DNA of 64,000 bases from Sphingomonas aquatilis. GTDB taxonomy: Bacteria; Pseudomonadota; Alphaproteobacteria; Sphingomonadales; Sphingomonadaceae. Below, one piece after another: positions 41,825-53,235 of the stretch; positions within the stretch are counted from its first letter, which is position 1, and each line of letters opens with the position of its first letter. The translations under genes and the position numbers were made by a program. The stretch is from contig NZ_JACIDB010000001.1 in NCBI RefSeq assembly GCF_014196115.1, positions 434,001-498,000 of the forward strand. The letters run 5' to 3'. The notes under the pieces were generated by a model. The model did not search any database. It was not told the DNA's origin and saw only the letters and a list, made by a program, of their open reading frames with translations.

Positions 41825-42385
41825 CTATTGCGATACCGTCAGCATGTTCGCGATTTCATCGTTGGTTTTCAATCGCGCGATGCGGGCGCCAAGGTAGCGT
41901 AAGCTGATGAGGTGGTGTTGCTGATCGTAGGAGCGCGTCACATCCGTTGCGATAACAACATCGTAATCGCGCTGATAGGCGTCGATGACAGAGGTGCGGA
42001 CACATGCGTGGGTGTTCAGCCCACAAATAATGAGGGTCGTGTCGATCGGCCGGCGCAGGATGGCATCCAGTTCGGTGCCGAAAAACGCGCTGTACCGCTT
42101 CTTGACGATAATCGTGTCCTGTTCGGCAGGCTGCAAGCCGTCATCCAGTTGCGCGCCGACCGTTCCAACGATCGTCACGCGATCGTTGTGGAGACGCATT
42201 CCCAAGAAGGCATCATTCAGATCAGGGGCGAACTCCTGTCGGACCCAGATCACGCGACCATTCGCTGATCGCACGGTATGCGCCAGATCGTTAATCCCGC
42301 CGATAAGCGAAGCGCGGTCGGCATCCGAGTGCTGTTTGGTAAAGTCGTTGAGAACGTCGATGACCAGCAGCACCGGTGTGGTCAC
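41825..42385 (-). CDS. isochorismatase family cysteine hydrolase
   Basis: About 186 residues. The fold's catalytic triad is visible: Asp10 in LLVIDVLNDF, Lys95 or Lys96 in IIVKKRYSAFFGT, and Cys128 in GLNTHACVRTSV. Members cleave isochorismate, nicotinamide or related amides; the exact substrate is unknown. The GTG at 42385 has GAGG about nine bases upstream and follows the rbfA stop by four bases; the frame is open five codons further into rbfA. Composition is visibly less GC-rich than infB and truB, which together with its odd position hints at acquisition. Confidence 0.86.
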   Translation of the reverse strand: MTTPVLLVIDVLNDFTKQHSDADRASLIGGINDLAHTVRSANGRVIWVRQEFAPDLNDAFLGMRLHNDRVTIVGTVGAQLDDGLQPAEQDTIIVKKRYSAFFGTELDAILRRPIDTTLIICGLNTHACVRTSVIDAYQRDYDVVIATDVTRSYDQQHHLISLRYLGARIARLKTNDEIANMLTVSQ

Positions 42386-42389
42386 GGCG

Positions 42390-42779
42390 TCAATCCTCAC
42401 CCAGATCGCGTGCCACCTCGGGCCGGCGGAGCAGCTGGTCGATGTGGCTGCCCTCGTCGAAGCTTTCGTCCGCGAGGAATTTCAGCTTGGCGGCGTACTT
42501 GTTCTGGATGCGGTGCGCGACTTCGCGTTGCAGATAGGCGGTGTTGGTGCGCAGCGCCTTCAGCACCGCTTCCTCGTCACGCCCAAGCAGCGGCTTCACG
42601 AAGACGGTCGCGTGGCGCAGGTCAGGCGACATGCGCACCTCGGTGATGCTGACCATGTGCTTGGCCAGCGTTTCGTCGTGTACGTCGCCGCGCTGGAGGA
42701 TCTCCGACAGCACGTGGCGCACCTGTTCGCCGACGCGCAGCGTGCGAACCGATTTTTCCTGGGGGTCTTTGTTCATCAT
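42390..42779 (-). CDS. rbfA: ribosome-binding factor A
   Basis: A 129-residue KH-like protein that helps 16S rRNA 5'-end maturation on the 30S subunit. [20 protein letters not shown] at the N-terminus and [19 protein letters not shown] in the middle are characteristic. Two adjacent ATGs (42779, 42776) are possible starts. It follows infB after an A-type element of the CTCTCCC subfamily and precedes the isochorismatase-like gene instead of truB, so the usual infB-rbfA-truB order is interrupted here. Confidence 0.94.
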   Translation of the reverse strand: MMNKDPQEKSVRTLRVGEQVRHVLSEILQRGDVHDETLAKHMVSITEVRMSPDLRHATVFVKPLLGRDEEAVLKALRTNTAYLQREVAHRIQNKYAAKLKFLADESFDEGSHIDQLLRRPEVARDLGED

Positions 42780-42788
42780 GCCTCCAAC

Positions 42789-42921
42789 CCCTCTCCCGCC
42801 GGGAGAGGGAGGGGCCCGCCGCCGTTAGGCGGTGGGAGGGTGAGGGTGACGGCCGGTGCCATTGCCACCCTCACCCTTCCGCTGCCTGCGGCAGCTCCCT
42901 CCCTCTCCCAAAAGGAGAGGG
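42789..42921. repeat. palindromic element, family A (CTCTCCC subfamily)
   Basis: The ends CCCCTCTCCCGCCGGGAGAG and CCCTCTCCCAAAAGGAGAGG are each hairpins and pair with one another. The inner GGGAGGGTGAGGGTGACGGC and GCCACCCTCACCCTTCCGC are inverted. It lies between infB and rbfA, two genes expected on one transcript. Confidence 0.85.
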
Positions 42922-42930
42922 ACGTCAGGG

Positions 42931-45776
<2,846 letters not shown>

Positions 45777-45780
<4 letters not shown>

Positions 45781-46499
45781 TCAAATTCCTCGTTCACGTC
45801 TACGGCCGGTCGCGTCCCGCCGGGTCCGGCGCCGGATAACCGGTGCGCCGATGCGCCTTGCGGGGCCGTTTCGCAAGGCACGGGAGTGGGTTCAGGTCCG
45901 ATAAAATGCAGCCAGCGGTCGAGCGCGTCGCTCACCCGCGCGGCGGCAGCGCGGTCGGTCAGGGCGATGTGTACCACATTTTCGCGGCCCAGCGCCAACG
46001 ACAATATGGTGCGCGAGACCGGCAATACCAAGCCCCTGACGGCAGAGCCTTCGCGATCCGATCCGATCCGCCACGCCTGGTCGAGCTTGCGGTTGCCATC
46101 GGTGCCGGCGTCGGCAGCATGATAGAGCGCGTGGAGCTGGCCCGATCGTGCCGCCGTCTCGATCTTTTCGGAGCCGGTCAGCAGCAGGCCGGATCGTGAT
46201 TCGAGGCCGAGCCGGTCGAGCGCGTTGCGTTCGAGTGCGTTGGCGATGCGCGCGGGCAGGTCGTCCGGGATGACCAGTTCCGCGCCCTTGAACGCGCGGG
46301 CCAGCGCGCCGCGCAGGCGCTTCTTGGCGATCGCTTCGTCCAATTCGGCGCGGGTGACGCCGATCCACGCGCCGCGGCCGGGGGCCTTGGCACGCACGTC
46401 GGGCAGCACCTGCCCGTCCGGCGCGATCGCGAGTCGCACGAGGTTGTCGCGGACGTCGCGGTCCTGCGTCAGAATGCATTTGCGGATGGGGTCGGTCAT
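45777..46499 (-). CDS. YlxR family RNA-binding protein
   Basis: A 240-residue DUF448 protein of the nusA-infB operon. The N-terminal YlxR fold is visible as RKCILTQDRDVRDNLVRLAI and APGRGAWIGVTRAELDEAI. It is followed by a second domain (about 95-200) resembling the L7Ae-type ribosomal fold seen in longer alphaproteobacterial members. It probably binds RNA or acts with RNase P; function is not firmly set. The ATG at 46499 with AGGTG upstream is preferred over a GTG nine bases before it. It overlaps infB by four bases, while a B-family element lies upstream, after the tautomerase gene. Confidence 0.88.
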
Positions 46500-46524
46500 G
46501 CGGTGCACCTACCCGACAACGCTC

Positions 46525-46603
46525 CGTCACCCCGGGCTTGACCCGGGGTCCCGCTTTTCCGCTGCGACAAGAAGCGGGACCCCGGCGCAAGGCCGGGGTG
46601 ACG
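46525..46603. repeat. REP doublet, family B (short centre)
   Basis: The arms CGTCACCCCGGGCTTGACCC and GCAAGGCCGGGGTGACG flank a centre with GGTCCCGCTTTT and AAGCGGGACC, themselves inverted. The centre differs from the longer B copies and matches the copy near 55.4 kb. It lies inside the nusA-infB operon. Confidence 0.87.
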
Positions 46604-46628
46604 ACATGAGTGGTAAAGCCTTAGCGTC

Positions 46629-46859
46629 TCATTGCGAGGGAACCGCATCAGCGTCCTCCCGCACTTGGGGCGCATCGCGGTCGGCGATCAGCTGACCGCC
46701 GGCGCCGTAATTCTCCGTCGACACTTCCTCGATCACGATCTGGACCGCGGCGGGGTTCTTGCCGAGGCGCGTGACGAGGCTGGCCGTCACGTCCGCGACG
46801 ACCCCTGCCTTCTGCTCCTTGGTCGCGGAGCCGGCCAGTCGGATCGAGACGAAAGGCAT
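46629..46859 (-). CDS. 4-oxalocrotonate tautomerase family protein
   Basis: A 76-residue protein beginning MPFVSIRLAGSATKEQKAGV; after loss of Met the N-terminal Pro would be the general base of the tautomerase superfamily. The body matches the size and pattern (helix KEQKAGVVADVTASLV, strand AVQIVIEEV) of 4-OT-like enzymes; the last 20 residues are a longer acidic tail. The substrate is unknown. Its ATG overlaps the nusA stop (TGATG), so it is coupled to nusA in the middle of the translation operon, an unexpected place for such an enzyme. Confidence 0.85.
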   Translation of the reverse strand: MPFVSIRLAGSATKEQKAGVVADVTASLVTRLGKNPAAVQIVIEEVSTENYGAGGQLIADRDAPQVREDADAVPSQ

Positions 46860-48478
46860 CAGGCTTCCTCACCCTCCGACGCGTCGGCATCGGCGGCCGC
46901 AGGCGCTTCGTCCTCGAACCAATGCTGGCGCGCGGCCATGATGATCTCGTTGCCCTGCTCGTCGCTGAGACCGTATTCGGCGAGGATGCCGCCCTTCGGC
47001 TCGGGGCGCTTGGGCGCGTCCTCGTTGCGGCGACGCGGCTCGGCGCGCTTCTTCTCGACCAGTTCGTCGGTGGCGAGGTCGGCGAGGTCGTCGAGCGTCT
47101 TGATGCCCGCCTTGCCGAGCGTGACCAGCATCGCTTCGGTCAGATACGGCATGTCGGCGAGCGCGTCCTCGACGCCCAGCGCACGACGTTCGTCACGCGC
47201 CGCGGCCTCGCGGCGATCGAGCGCTTCCTGCGCACGGCTCTGCAGCTCCTGCGCGAGGTCCTCGTCGAAGCCTTCGATGCCGGCCAGTTCGTCCAGCTCG
47301 ACATAGGCGACCTCTTCCAGCGCGCCGAAGCCTTCGGCGACCAGCAGCTGGGCCAGCGTCTCGTCGACGTCCAGTTCGTTCTGGAACATCTCGGAATTCT
47401 GGACGAACTCCTTCTGGCGCTTTTCGCTCGCGTCGGCTTCGGTCAGGATGTCGATCGCCTTGCCGGTCAGCTGGCTGGCGAGGCGGACGTTCTGGCCGCG
47501 GCGACCGATGGCGAGGCTGAGCTGGTCGTCGGGCACGACCACCTCGATCCGGTCCTCTTCCTCGTCGATCACGACGCGGCTGACCGAAGCGGGCTGCAAC
47601 GCGTTGACGACGAAGGTCGCGGTGTCGGGCGACCAGGGGATGATGTCGATCTTTTCGCCCTGCATTTCCTGCACGACGGCCTGGACGCGGCTGCCCTTCA
47701 TGCCCACGCAGGCGCCGACCGGGTCGATCGACGAATCGCGGCTGATGACGCCGATCTTCGCGCGCGAACCGGGGTCGCGCGCCGCCGCCTGGATGGTGAT
47801 GATGCCGTCGTAGATTTCGGGCACTTCCTGCGCGAACAGCTTCTTCATGAAGTCGGGGTGCGCGCGGCTGAGGAAGATCTGCGGCCCGCGGTTTTCGCGG
47901 CGGACGTTGAGGATCAGCGACCGGATGCGGTCGTTGACGCGGACGACTTCGCGCGGGATCTGCTGGTCGCGGCGGATGACGCCTTCCGCGCGGCCCAGGT
48001 CGACGACGATGTGGCCGAACTCGACGCGCTTGACGACGCCGGTGATGATCTCGCCCTGGCGGTCCTTGAACTCTTCATACTGGCGCTCGCGCTCGGCGTC
48101 GCGGACCTTCTGGAAGATGATCTGCTTGCTCGCCTGCGCCTGGATGCGGCCGAATTCGATCGGGGGCAGCGGATCGACGATATAGTCGCCGACGGTCGCG
48201 CCCTTCTGCAGCTTCTGCGCCTGATTGACGTCGACCTGCTTGAAATAATCGTCGACCGCCTCGACCACCTCGACGACGCGCCACAGGCGCAGGTCGCCGG
48301 TCTGCGGGTCGAGCTTCGCGCGGATGTCGTTCTCGATGCCGTAGCGGGTCTTGGCCGCACGCTGGATCGCTTCCTCAAGAGCCTCGATCACGATGCTCTT
48401 GTCGATCATCTTTTCCGATGCGACCGAATTGGCGATCGCGATCAGTTCCGCGCGGTTGGCGGTGGCGACGGTGGCCAT
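46859..48478 (-). CDS. nusA: transcription termination/antitermination factor NusA
   Basis: A 539-residue elongation factor binding RNA polymerase and nascent RNA. The N-terminal domain (1-125) precedes an S1 domain (GEIITGVVKRVEFGHIVVDL) and two KH domains (GACVGMKGSRVQAVVQEM and IGRRGQNVRLASQL). The acidic C-terminal part with helix-hairpin-helix repeats (DELAGIEGFDEDLA, LGKAGIKTLDDLADL) is common in this class. The start is one base after the rimP stop, and the stop overlaps the tautomerase ATG. It belongs to the rimP-nusA-infB operon. Confidence 0.97.
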   Translation of the reverse strand: MATVATANRAELIAIANSVASEKMIDKSIVIEALEEAIQRAAKTRYGIENDIRAKLDPQTGDLRLWRVVEVVEAVDDYFKQVDVNQAQKLQKGATVGDYIVDPLPPIEFGRIQAQASKQIIFQKVRDAERERQYEEFKDRQGEIITGVVKRVEFGHIVVDLGRAEGVIRRDQQIPREVVRVNDRIRSLILNVRRENRGPQIFLSRAHPDFMKKLFAQEVPEIYDGIITIQAAARDPGSRAKIGVISRDSSIDPVGACVGMKGSRVQAVVQEMQGEKIDIIPWSPDTATFVVNALQPASVSRVVIDEEEDRIEVVVPDDQLSLAIGRRGQNVRLASQLTGKAIDILTEADASEKRQKEFVQNSEMFQNELDVDETLAQLLVAEGFGALEEVAYVELDELAGIEGFDEDLAQELQSRAQEALDRREAAARDERRALGVEDALADMPYLTEAMLVTLGKAGIKTLDDLADLATDELVEKKRAEPRRRNEDAPKRPEPKGGILAEYGLSDEQGNEIIMAARQHWFEDEAPAAADADASEGEEA

Positions 48479-48479
48479 C

Positions 48480-49049
48480 TTACTGCTGTCCTTCGTTGGA
48501 TGCGTCGGTGTCGTCTGTTTCTTCGAATTCGTCCGCGCCTTCGCTCGAGAGGGGCGCGGTGGCGGCGAGCAGGCGATCGGTGATCGTCAGCTTCGCGTCG
48601 TGGATCTGGTCTAGGCCGACGGTCATTGGCTGATAGCCGCGCACGTCGATCGTGACCTTGTCGCCGTCGATCCCGACCAGATCGCCGGTCAGGATCTTGC
48701 GGTTGTCGATCTTCTCGACCAGCGTCACCTTCGCCTCATGCCCCGCCCAATTGACGTAATCCTGCGGGCGGGTGAGCGGGCGGTCGATGCCGGGCGACGA
48801 CACTTCGAGGCGATAGGCGTCCTCGATCGGATCCTTGCCCTCGGCCTCCAGCGCGTCGAGCACGTCCGAGATGCGGCGCGACAGATCGGCGCAATCGTCG
48901 ATCGTCAACTGCCCGGTGTCGGGCCGTTCGGCCATGATCTGGAGCGTGGGGTCGGATTTGCCGCCGAACATCTTCACGCGCACGAGGTCGAAACCCAGCG
49001 CTTTGGCTTCGGGTTCGATCAATGCGGTCAGAAGGGCGATGTCCGCCAT
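48480..49049 (-). CDS. rimP: ribosome maturation factor RimP
   Basis: A 189-residue protein that helps 30S assembly. The core DLVRVKMFGGKSDPTLQIMA and EDAYRLEVSSPGIDRPLTRP is the family hallmark, followed by an SH3-like C-terminal domain. The last 25 residues are an acidic Glu/Asp tail. It is the first gene of the minus-strand translation operon, so the operon promoter must lie in the 173-base gap shared with the divergent sugar dehydrogenase gene. A one-base gap separates it from nusA. Confidence 0.94.
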   Translation of the reverse strand: MADIALLTALIEPEAKALGFDLVRVKMFGGKSDPTLQIMAERPDTGQLTIDDCADLSRRISDVLDALEAEGKDPIEDAYRLEVSSPGIDRPLTRPQDYVNWAGHEAKVTLVEKIDNRKILTGDLVGIDGDKVTIDVRGYQPMTVGLDQIHDAKLTITDRLLAATAPLSSEGADEFEETDDTDASNEGQQ

Positions 49050-49222
49050 GCGGGCTCCAAAACAGATATGCGTGTTCGCCGCCGCGGAAGGGGTCCCCCG
49101 CAGCCTCTTTCACCTGACGATGTTAGAGAAGGCAGCGGCTATATACGCCGGCGCCGGCATAGAAACAAGCATCCATCGTGCGGGCCCGTGCGTTCGCTGC
49201 ACCGATAAAAAGGGAGACATTC

Positions 49223-50362
49223 ATGCGCCTGCACCTGCTCGCCGCCTTGCCGGTGGCCCTGATCGCCTGTTCGGGCAACGCCCCCGCGACCGGGGAGGGC
49301 GCGCAGGCCGGTGAGACGCCACCCTCGGCCAAGCCGTTCCGCGAGACGGTGGTCGCCGATTTCGTCTCGCCCTGGGCGCTGGCGTTCCTGCCCGACAATC
49401 GCATCCTCGTCACCGAAAAGGCCGGGCAGATGATCCTGCTGTCCGCCGACGGCAAGCGCCGCCAGACGATCGCGACGTTGCCCGTTGATTCGGCGGGGCA
49501 GGGCGGGTTGATGGACGTGGTGCCCGCGCCCGATTTCGCGACCAGCAAGCGCATCTATTTCAGCTATTCGACCGCCGGTCAGGGCGGCAAGGGCGTGGTG
49601 CTCGCCCGCGGCCGGTTGCGCGGCGAGGGGGCGAGCGAACGGCTGGGTGAGATCGAGGCGCTGTTCCAGGCGCGGCCCTTCGTCGAGGGTAACGGCCATT
49701 ATTCGGGCCGCATCGCCTTTGCGCCCGACGGCCAGAGCCTGTTCTTCACCAATGGCGAGCGACAGAAGTTCACGCCGGCGCAGGACCCGCAGGCGACGCT
49801 GGGCAAGGTGCTGCGCCTGACGCTCGACGGCAAGCCCGCGCCGGGCAATCCGCTGGTCGCCAAGGGCTTCGCGCCGGAGGTGTGGAGCTATGGCCACCGC
49901 AACCTGCTCGGGATCGCGTTCGACGCGCAGGGGCGGTTGTGGGAGCAGGAGATGGGGCCGAAGGGCGGCGACGAGCTGAACCTCATCATGCCCGGGCGCA
50001 ACTATGGCTGGCCCAATGCATCGAACGGCAGCCATTACGACGGCCGCGACATTCCCGATCACCGCCCCGGCGACGGCTACGAACCGCCCAAGGTCTGGTG
50101 GAACCCGGTAATCTCTCCGGGTGGCCTGATGATCTATTCGGGCAACCTCTTCCCGGCGTGGAAGGGCGATGCCTTCATCGGCGGCCTGTCGTCCAAGTCG
50201 CTGGTTCGCGTCGACCTCGACGGGCAGACTGCGAAGAAGGCCGACCAATGGCCGATGGGCGCGCGGATCCGTGACGTCGAACAGGGGCCGGACGGCGCGA
50301 TCTGGGTGATCGAGGACGGCGGCGAGTCGCAGGGGCGACTGATCCGGCTGACGCCGCGGTAA
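49223..50362 (+). CDS. PQQ-dependent sugar dehydrogenase, lipoprotein
   Basis: A 379-residue soluble aldose sugar dehydrogenase-like six-bladed propeller. A signal with lipobox LIAC gives a lipidated Cys at about residue 14. Landmarks are FVSPWALAFLPDNRILVTEK, EGNGHYSGRIAFAPDG and the cofactor/catalytic region PEVWSYGHRNLLGIAFD, with ELNLIMPGRNYGWP later on. It oxidises sugars in the periplasm using pyrroloquinoline quinone and passes electrons to the respiratory chain; PQQ must come from genes elsewhere or from outside. The ATG at 49223 has AAAAGGGAGA before it. Confidence 0.92.
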   Translation: MRLHLLAALPVALIACSGNAPATGEGAQAGETPPSAKPFRETVVADFVSPWALAFLPDNRILVTEKAGQMILLSADGKRRQTIATLPVDSAGQGGLMDVVPAPDFATSKRIYFSYSTAGQGGKGVVLARGRLRGEGASERLGEIEALFQARPFVEGNGHYSGRIAFAPDGQSLFFTNGERQKFTPAQDPQATLGKVLRLTLDGKPAPGNPLVAKGFAPEVWSYGHRNLLGIAFDAQGRLWEQEMGPKGGDELNLIMPGRNYGWPNASNGSHYDGRDIPDHRPGDGYEPPKVWWNPVISPGGLMIYSGNLFPAWKGDAFIGGLSSKSLVRVDLDGQTAKKADQWPMGARIRDVEQGPDGAIWVIEDGGESQGRLIRLTPR

Positions 50363-50373
50363 GGGGCGTAGAT

Positions 50374-50519
50374 AATTCCTCCCCCGCCAGGGGGAGGTGG
50401 CGCCGCGAAGCGGTGACGGAGGGGGAGGATACGGTGAGCGTGGCGTTTGCGGAAACGCCCCCTCCACCACGGCCTGACGGCCGCGGTCCCCCTCCCCCGG
50501 CTGCGCCGAGGGAGGAATT
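50374..50519. repeat. palindromic element, family A
   Basis: The ends AATTCCTCCCCCGCC and GAGGGAGGAATT are inverted. The left inner module is CGCGAAGCGGTGACGGAGGG, the right one CCCCCTCCACCACGGCCTGA. It fills the convergent gap between the sugar dehydrogenase and thioesterase genes. Confidence 0.88.
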
Positions 50520-50522
50520 GGC

Positions 50523-50918
50523 TCAGTCCCGCACCACCAGATAGTTCATCCGCGCGTGCGCGATCGGCTTGTCGCGGTCGTCCTGCCAGGCGATCGCCTC
50601 GACATTCGCGACGCGCGTGCCCAGCCGCGTCACGATTCCTTCGGCGTGTGTCGGTTTGTCGCGGCCGCCGCGCATGAAGTCGACGGTGACGTTGACGGGC
50701 TTGATCCGCCCGCCACCCTCTTCGGCCAGCGCATGCTGCAACGACACGATCGCCGCGACCTCCAGCAGGCCCGAGATCGCCCCGCCGTGCAGGAAGCCGG
50801 GGCGGCCGAGCACTTCGTTGCGGAAGGGCATAACCAGCAGCGGTGCGGCCCCGTCGCGCGGCTCCAGCGTCACGCCGAGCATTTCGGCATAGGGCGGCAA
50901 AGCGTGCTGCGTGTTCAT
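50523..50918 (-). CDS. hotdog-fold thioesterase, PaaI-like
   Basis: A 131-residue single hotdog domain. GFLHGGAISGLLEVAAIVSL is the conserved active-site turn of the PaaI/YigI-like thioesterases, and the strand VNVTVDFMRGG follows. Such enzymes hydrolyse acyl-CoA thioesters; the acyl group is not predictable. It overlaps the next upstream thioesterase gene by four bases (ATGA), and both point away from the enoyl-CoA hydratase gene. Two tandem hotdog proteins may form a heteromer, since the family works as dimers or tetramers. Confidence 0.88.
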   Translation of the reverse strand: MNTQHALPPYAEMLGVTLEPRDGAAPLLVMPFRNEVLGRPGFLHGGAISGLLEVAAIVSLQHALAEEGGGRIKPVNVTVDFMRGGRDKPTHAEGIVTRLGTRVANVEAIAWQDDRDKPIAHARMNYLVVRD

Positions 50919-51340
50919 GCCATCTGGTCCATCAGCATGAAGGTGCCGGCGACATGCGCCAGCGGATCGTCGGGCGTTTCATCATACGCGATGCCGCGGA
51001 CGAAGGCGATCGAGCGGGTCAGCTTCAGGCATTCGCCGCGCCCGATCACGGTCCGCCCCGGCACCGCGGGCCGCAGGTAATCGACGCGCAGGTCCAGCGT
51101 CGCCTGGGCTGCGAACTTGTCGCGCTTGATCCAGACCGCGACGCTGGTCGCCATGTCCATCAGCGCGATGATCGGGCCGGACGCGAGGACGCCGCCGTCG
51201 ACATCGCCGATCAGCCGCGCATCGTAGGGCAAGGCCAGCTCGACCCAATCGTCGTCCCTGCCGTGATAGGTGATACCCACTGCGCCGCCATGGCCGCCGA
51301 AGCGATGCGCCATGAACGCCTCTAAGTTGAAACCGCTCAT
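50915..51340 (-). CDS. hotdog-fold thioesterase, PaaI-like (second copy)
   Basis: A 141-residue hotdog protein. The active-site helix is GDVDGGVLASGPIIALMDMA, with the strand ATLDLRVDYLRPAVPG after it. It differs clearly from the downstream copy and so is not a recent duplicate. In this copy the usual HGG is replaced by DGG, so the catalytic detail may differ. Its stop overlaps the start of the downstream thioesterase by four bases. Divergent from the enoyl-CoA hydratase gene, with a C-family repeat between them. Confidence 0.86.
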   Translation of the reverse strand: MSGFNLEAFMAHRFGGHGGAVGITYHGRDDDWVELALPYDARLIGDVDGGVLASGPIIALMDMATSVAVWIKRDKFAAQATLDLRVDYLRPAVPGRTVIGRGECLKLTRSIAFVRGIAYDETPDDPLAHVAGTFMLMDQMA

Positions 51341-51423
51341 ACACCCGTCTCTACACGCCGCGCCCGGTGGCGCAACGCGGGGCGAGCAGGTAGCGTGCGG
51401 TAAAGCATGAACGCATCTGCGCG

Positions 51424-51491
51424 CCGTTCGTGCTGAGCCTGTCGAAGCACGGTGGCCGCCACCTGCCCTTCGACAGGCTCAGGGCGAACGG
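51424..51491. repeat. palindromic pair, family C
   Basis: CGTTCGTGCTGAGCCTGTCG and CGACAGGCTCAGGGCGAACG are inverted around a short centre. It sits just before the enoyl-CoA hydratase ribosome binding site, in a divergent promoter region. Confidence 0.88.
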
Positions 51492-51511
51492 GAAGGATTT
51501 GGGAGAGAGCC

Positions 51512-52291
51512 ATGAACGACCGCGTCACCACGACCATTACCGACGGCATCGCCGACGTCCGCCTGACGCGGGCCGACAAGATGAATGCGATCGATCCTGC
51601 GATGTTCGAAGCCATCGGCGCGGCGATCGACGCGCTGCACGATCGCACCGACGTGCGATGCGTCGTGCTGTCGGGTGAGGGGCGGGGGTTCTGCGCTGGC
51701 CTCGACATGGCGAGCATGGCGCGCGGCGGGTCCGGCACGGGAATCGCGCGCAACGACCAGGGCAGCATTCTGCCGCAGCACGTCACCTGGGGCTGGCGGC
51801 AGCTGCCGATGCCGGTGATCGCCGCGGTGCATGGCGTCGCGTTCGGCGGCGGCTTCCAGATCATGTCGGGTGCCTGCATCCGCATCGCCGCGCCCGACAC
51901 GCGCTTCGCGATCCGCGAGACGCATTGGGGGCTGGTGCCCGACATGGCGGGCTTCCCGGTCTGGCGCGGGCTGGTGCGCGACGACGTGCTGCGCGAGCTG
52001 GTCTATACCGCGCGCGAATTCGATGCGGCAGAGGCGCTGCACCACGGCTTCGTCACGCGGCTGGCGGACGACCCTTACGAAGCCGCCATGGCGCTGGCGC
52101 GCGAGATCGCCGGGCGCAGCCCGCATGCGATCCGCGGGGCGAAGCGCCTGCTCAACATGGCGCACGACGCCGACCCGCGCGCGATGCTGGAGGCCGAGAC
52201 GGCCGAACAGCTGAAGGTGATCGGCAAGCCCAATATGATGGAGGCGGTCGCCGCGAACATGGGCAAGCGGGCGCCGGTGTTCGTGGATTGA
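51512..52291 (+). CDS. enoyl-CoA hydratase/isomerase family (crotonase)
   Basis: A 259-residue crotonase. CVVLSGEGRGFCAGLDM forms the first oxyanion-hole segment and AAVHGVAFGGGFQIMSGA the second; the glutamate in IRETHWGLVPD is near the position of one acid residue. It hydrates or isomerises enoyl-CoA in fatty acid or amino acid breakdown. The ATG at 51512 has GGGAGAGAG upstream; an open frame reaches further back into the C-family element but is not needed. It is followed by a short-chain dehydrogenase and thiolase in the opposite direction, which fits one acyl-CoA pathway. Confidence 0.92.
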   Translation: MNDRVTTTITDGIADVRLTRADKMNAIDPAMFEAIGAAIDALHDRTDVRCVVLSGEGRGFCAGLDMASMARGGSGTGIARNDQGSILPQHVTWGWRQLPMPVIAAVHGVAFGGGFQIMSGACIRIAAPDTRFAIRETHWGLVPDMAGFPVWRGLVRDDVLRELVYTAREFDAAEALHHGFVTRLADDPYEAAMALAREIAGRSPHAIRGAKRLLNMAHDADPRAMLEAETAEQLKVIGKPNMMEAVAANMGKRAPVFVD

Positions 52292-52312
52292 GGGGGGGGG
52301 CTTCTCCTTCCT

Positions 52313-52420
52313 CGTCACCCCGGACTTGGTCCGGGGTCCACCGGGCGGCAAGGGGGACGGCTCGAGCCTCTTGTCATCCCCTTGCGGCCCGGTGGACCCC
52401 GGAACAAGTCCGGGGTGACG
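52313..52420. repeat. REP doublet, family B
   Basis: The arms CGTCACCCCGGACTTGGTCC and GGAACAAGTCCGGGGTGACG flank a centre with GGCAAGGGGGACGGCT and CCTTGCGGCCCGGTGGA. It lies between the convergent crotonase and short-chain dehydrogenase genes. Confidence 0.9.
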
Positions 52421-52433
52421 GAGGGGTTGACGA

Positions 52434-53216
52434 TTACCGCGGCGCCATACGGATACCGCCGTCGAGCCGGATATCCTCGCCGTTGAAATAGCCGTTCTCG
52501 ATCAACGTCATGGCGAGGTGCGCATATTCCGCCGGATCGCCCAGCCGCTTCGGGAACGGCACGCTGGCCGCCAGCGCGTCCTTCACCGGCTGCGGCGCGC
52601 CTTGCAGCAGCGGCGTGTCGAAGATGCCGGGCAGGATCGTGTTCACGCGAATGCCTTCGCCCATCAGGTCACGCGCAATGGGGAGCGTCATGCCGACGAC
52701 GCCGCCCTTCGACGCGGAATAGGCCGCCTGGCCGATCTGGCCGTCCTCCGCCGCGACGCTGGCGGTCATCACGATCGCACCGCGTTCGTTATGCTCGCCC
52801 GGTTCCAGCGTCAGCATGCCCGCCGCGGACTTGGCCACGCAGCGGAACGTGCCGACCAAATTGATCTGGATGAGCCAGTCGAACGCCTGCAACGGGAAAT
52901 GCTTGATGCTGCCGTCTTCCTTTGATCGGCTGGCGGTCTTCACCGCATTGCCCGTGCCGGCGCAGCAGACCAGCACCGATTCCTGCCCATGTGCCTCGCG
53001 TGCCCTGGCGAACCCCGCATCGACGCTGTCGTCGCTGGTGACGTTCACTTCGCAGAAGATCCCGCCGATCTCCGCGGCGAGCGCCTCGCCCTTCTCGCGT
53101 TGCAGGTCGAAGATCGCGACTTTCGCGCCCTTTGCCGCTAACGCGCGTGCGGTGGCCGCGCCGAGGCCGGATGCGCCGCCGGTGACGACCGCGGCGGTGG
53201 TGTTCGTGATATGCAT
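52434..53216 (-). CDS. short-chain dehydrogenase, 3-hydroxyacyl-CoA dehydrogenase type 2-like
   Basis: A 260-residue SDR. The cofactor motif is TGGASGLGAAT (residues 12-22); the catalytic Ser lies in IVMTASVAAEDGQIGQ, and the YxxxK motif in AAYSASKGGVVGM. The sequence resembles type 2 3-hydroxyacyl-CoA dehydrogenases (HSD10), which oxidise 2-methyl-3-hydroxybutyryl-CoA in isoleucine breakdown. The start at 53216 follows GGAAGGGG at about eight bases. The thiolase gene upstream in the same direction would carry out the next step. Confidence 0.92.
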   Translation of the reverse strand: MHITNTTAAVVTGGASGLGAATARALAAKGAKVAIFDLQREKGEALAAEIGGIFCEVNVTSDDSVDAGFARAREAHGQESVLVCCAGTGNAVKTASRSKEDGSIKHFPLQAFDWLIQINLVGTFRCVAKSAAGMLTLEPGEHNERGAIVMTASVAAEDGQIGQAAYSASKGGVVGMTLPIARDLMGEGIRVNTILPGIFDTPLLQGAPQPVKDALAASVPFPKRLGDPAEYAHLAMTLIENGYFNGEDIRLDGGIRMAPR

Positions 53217-53235
53217 GATGGTCCCCTTCCTATTG

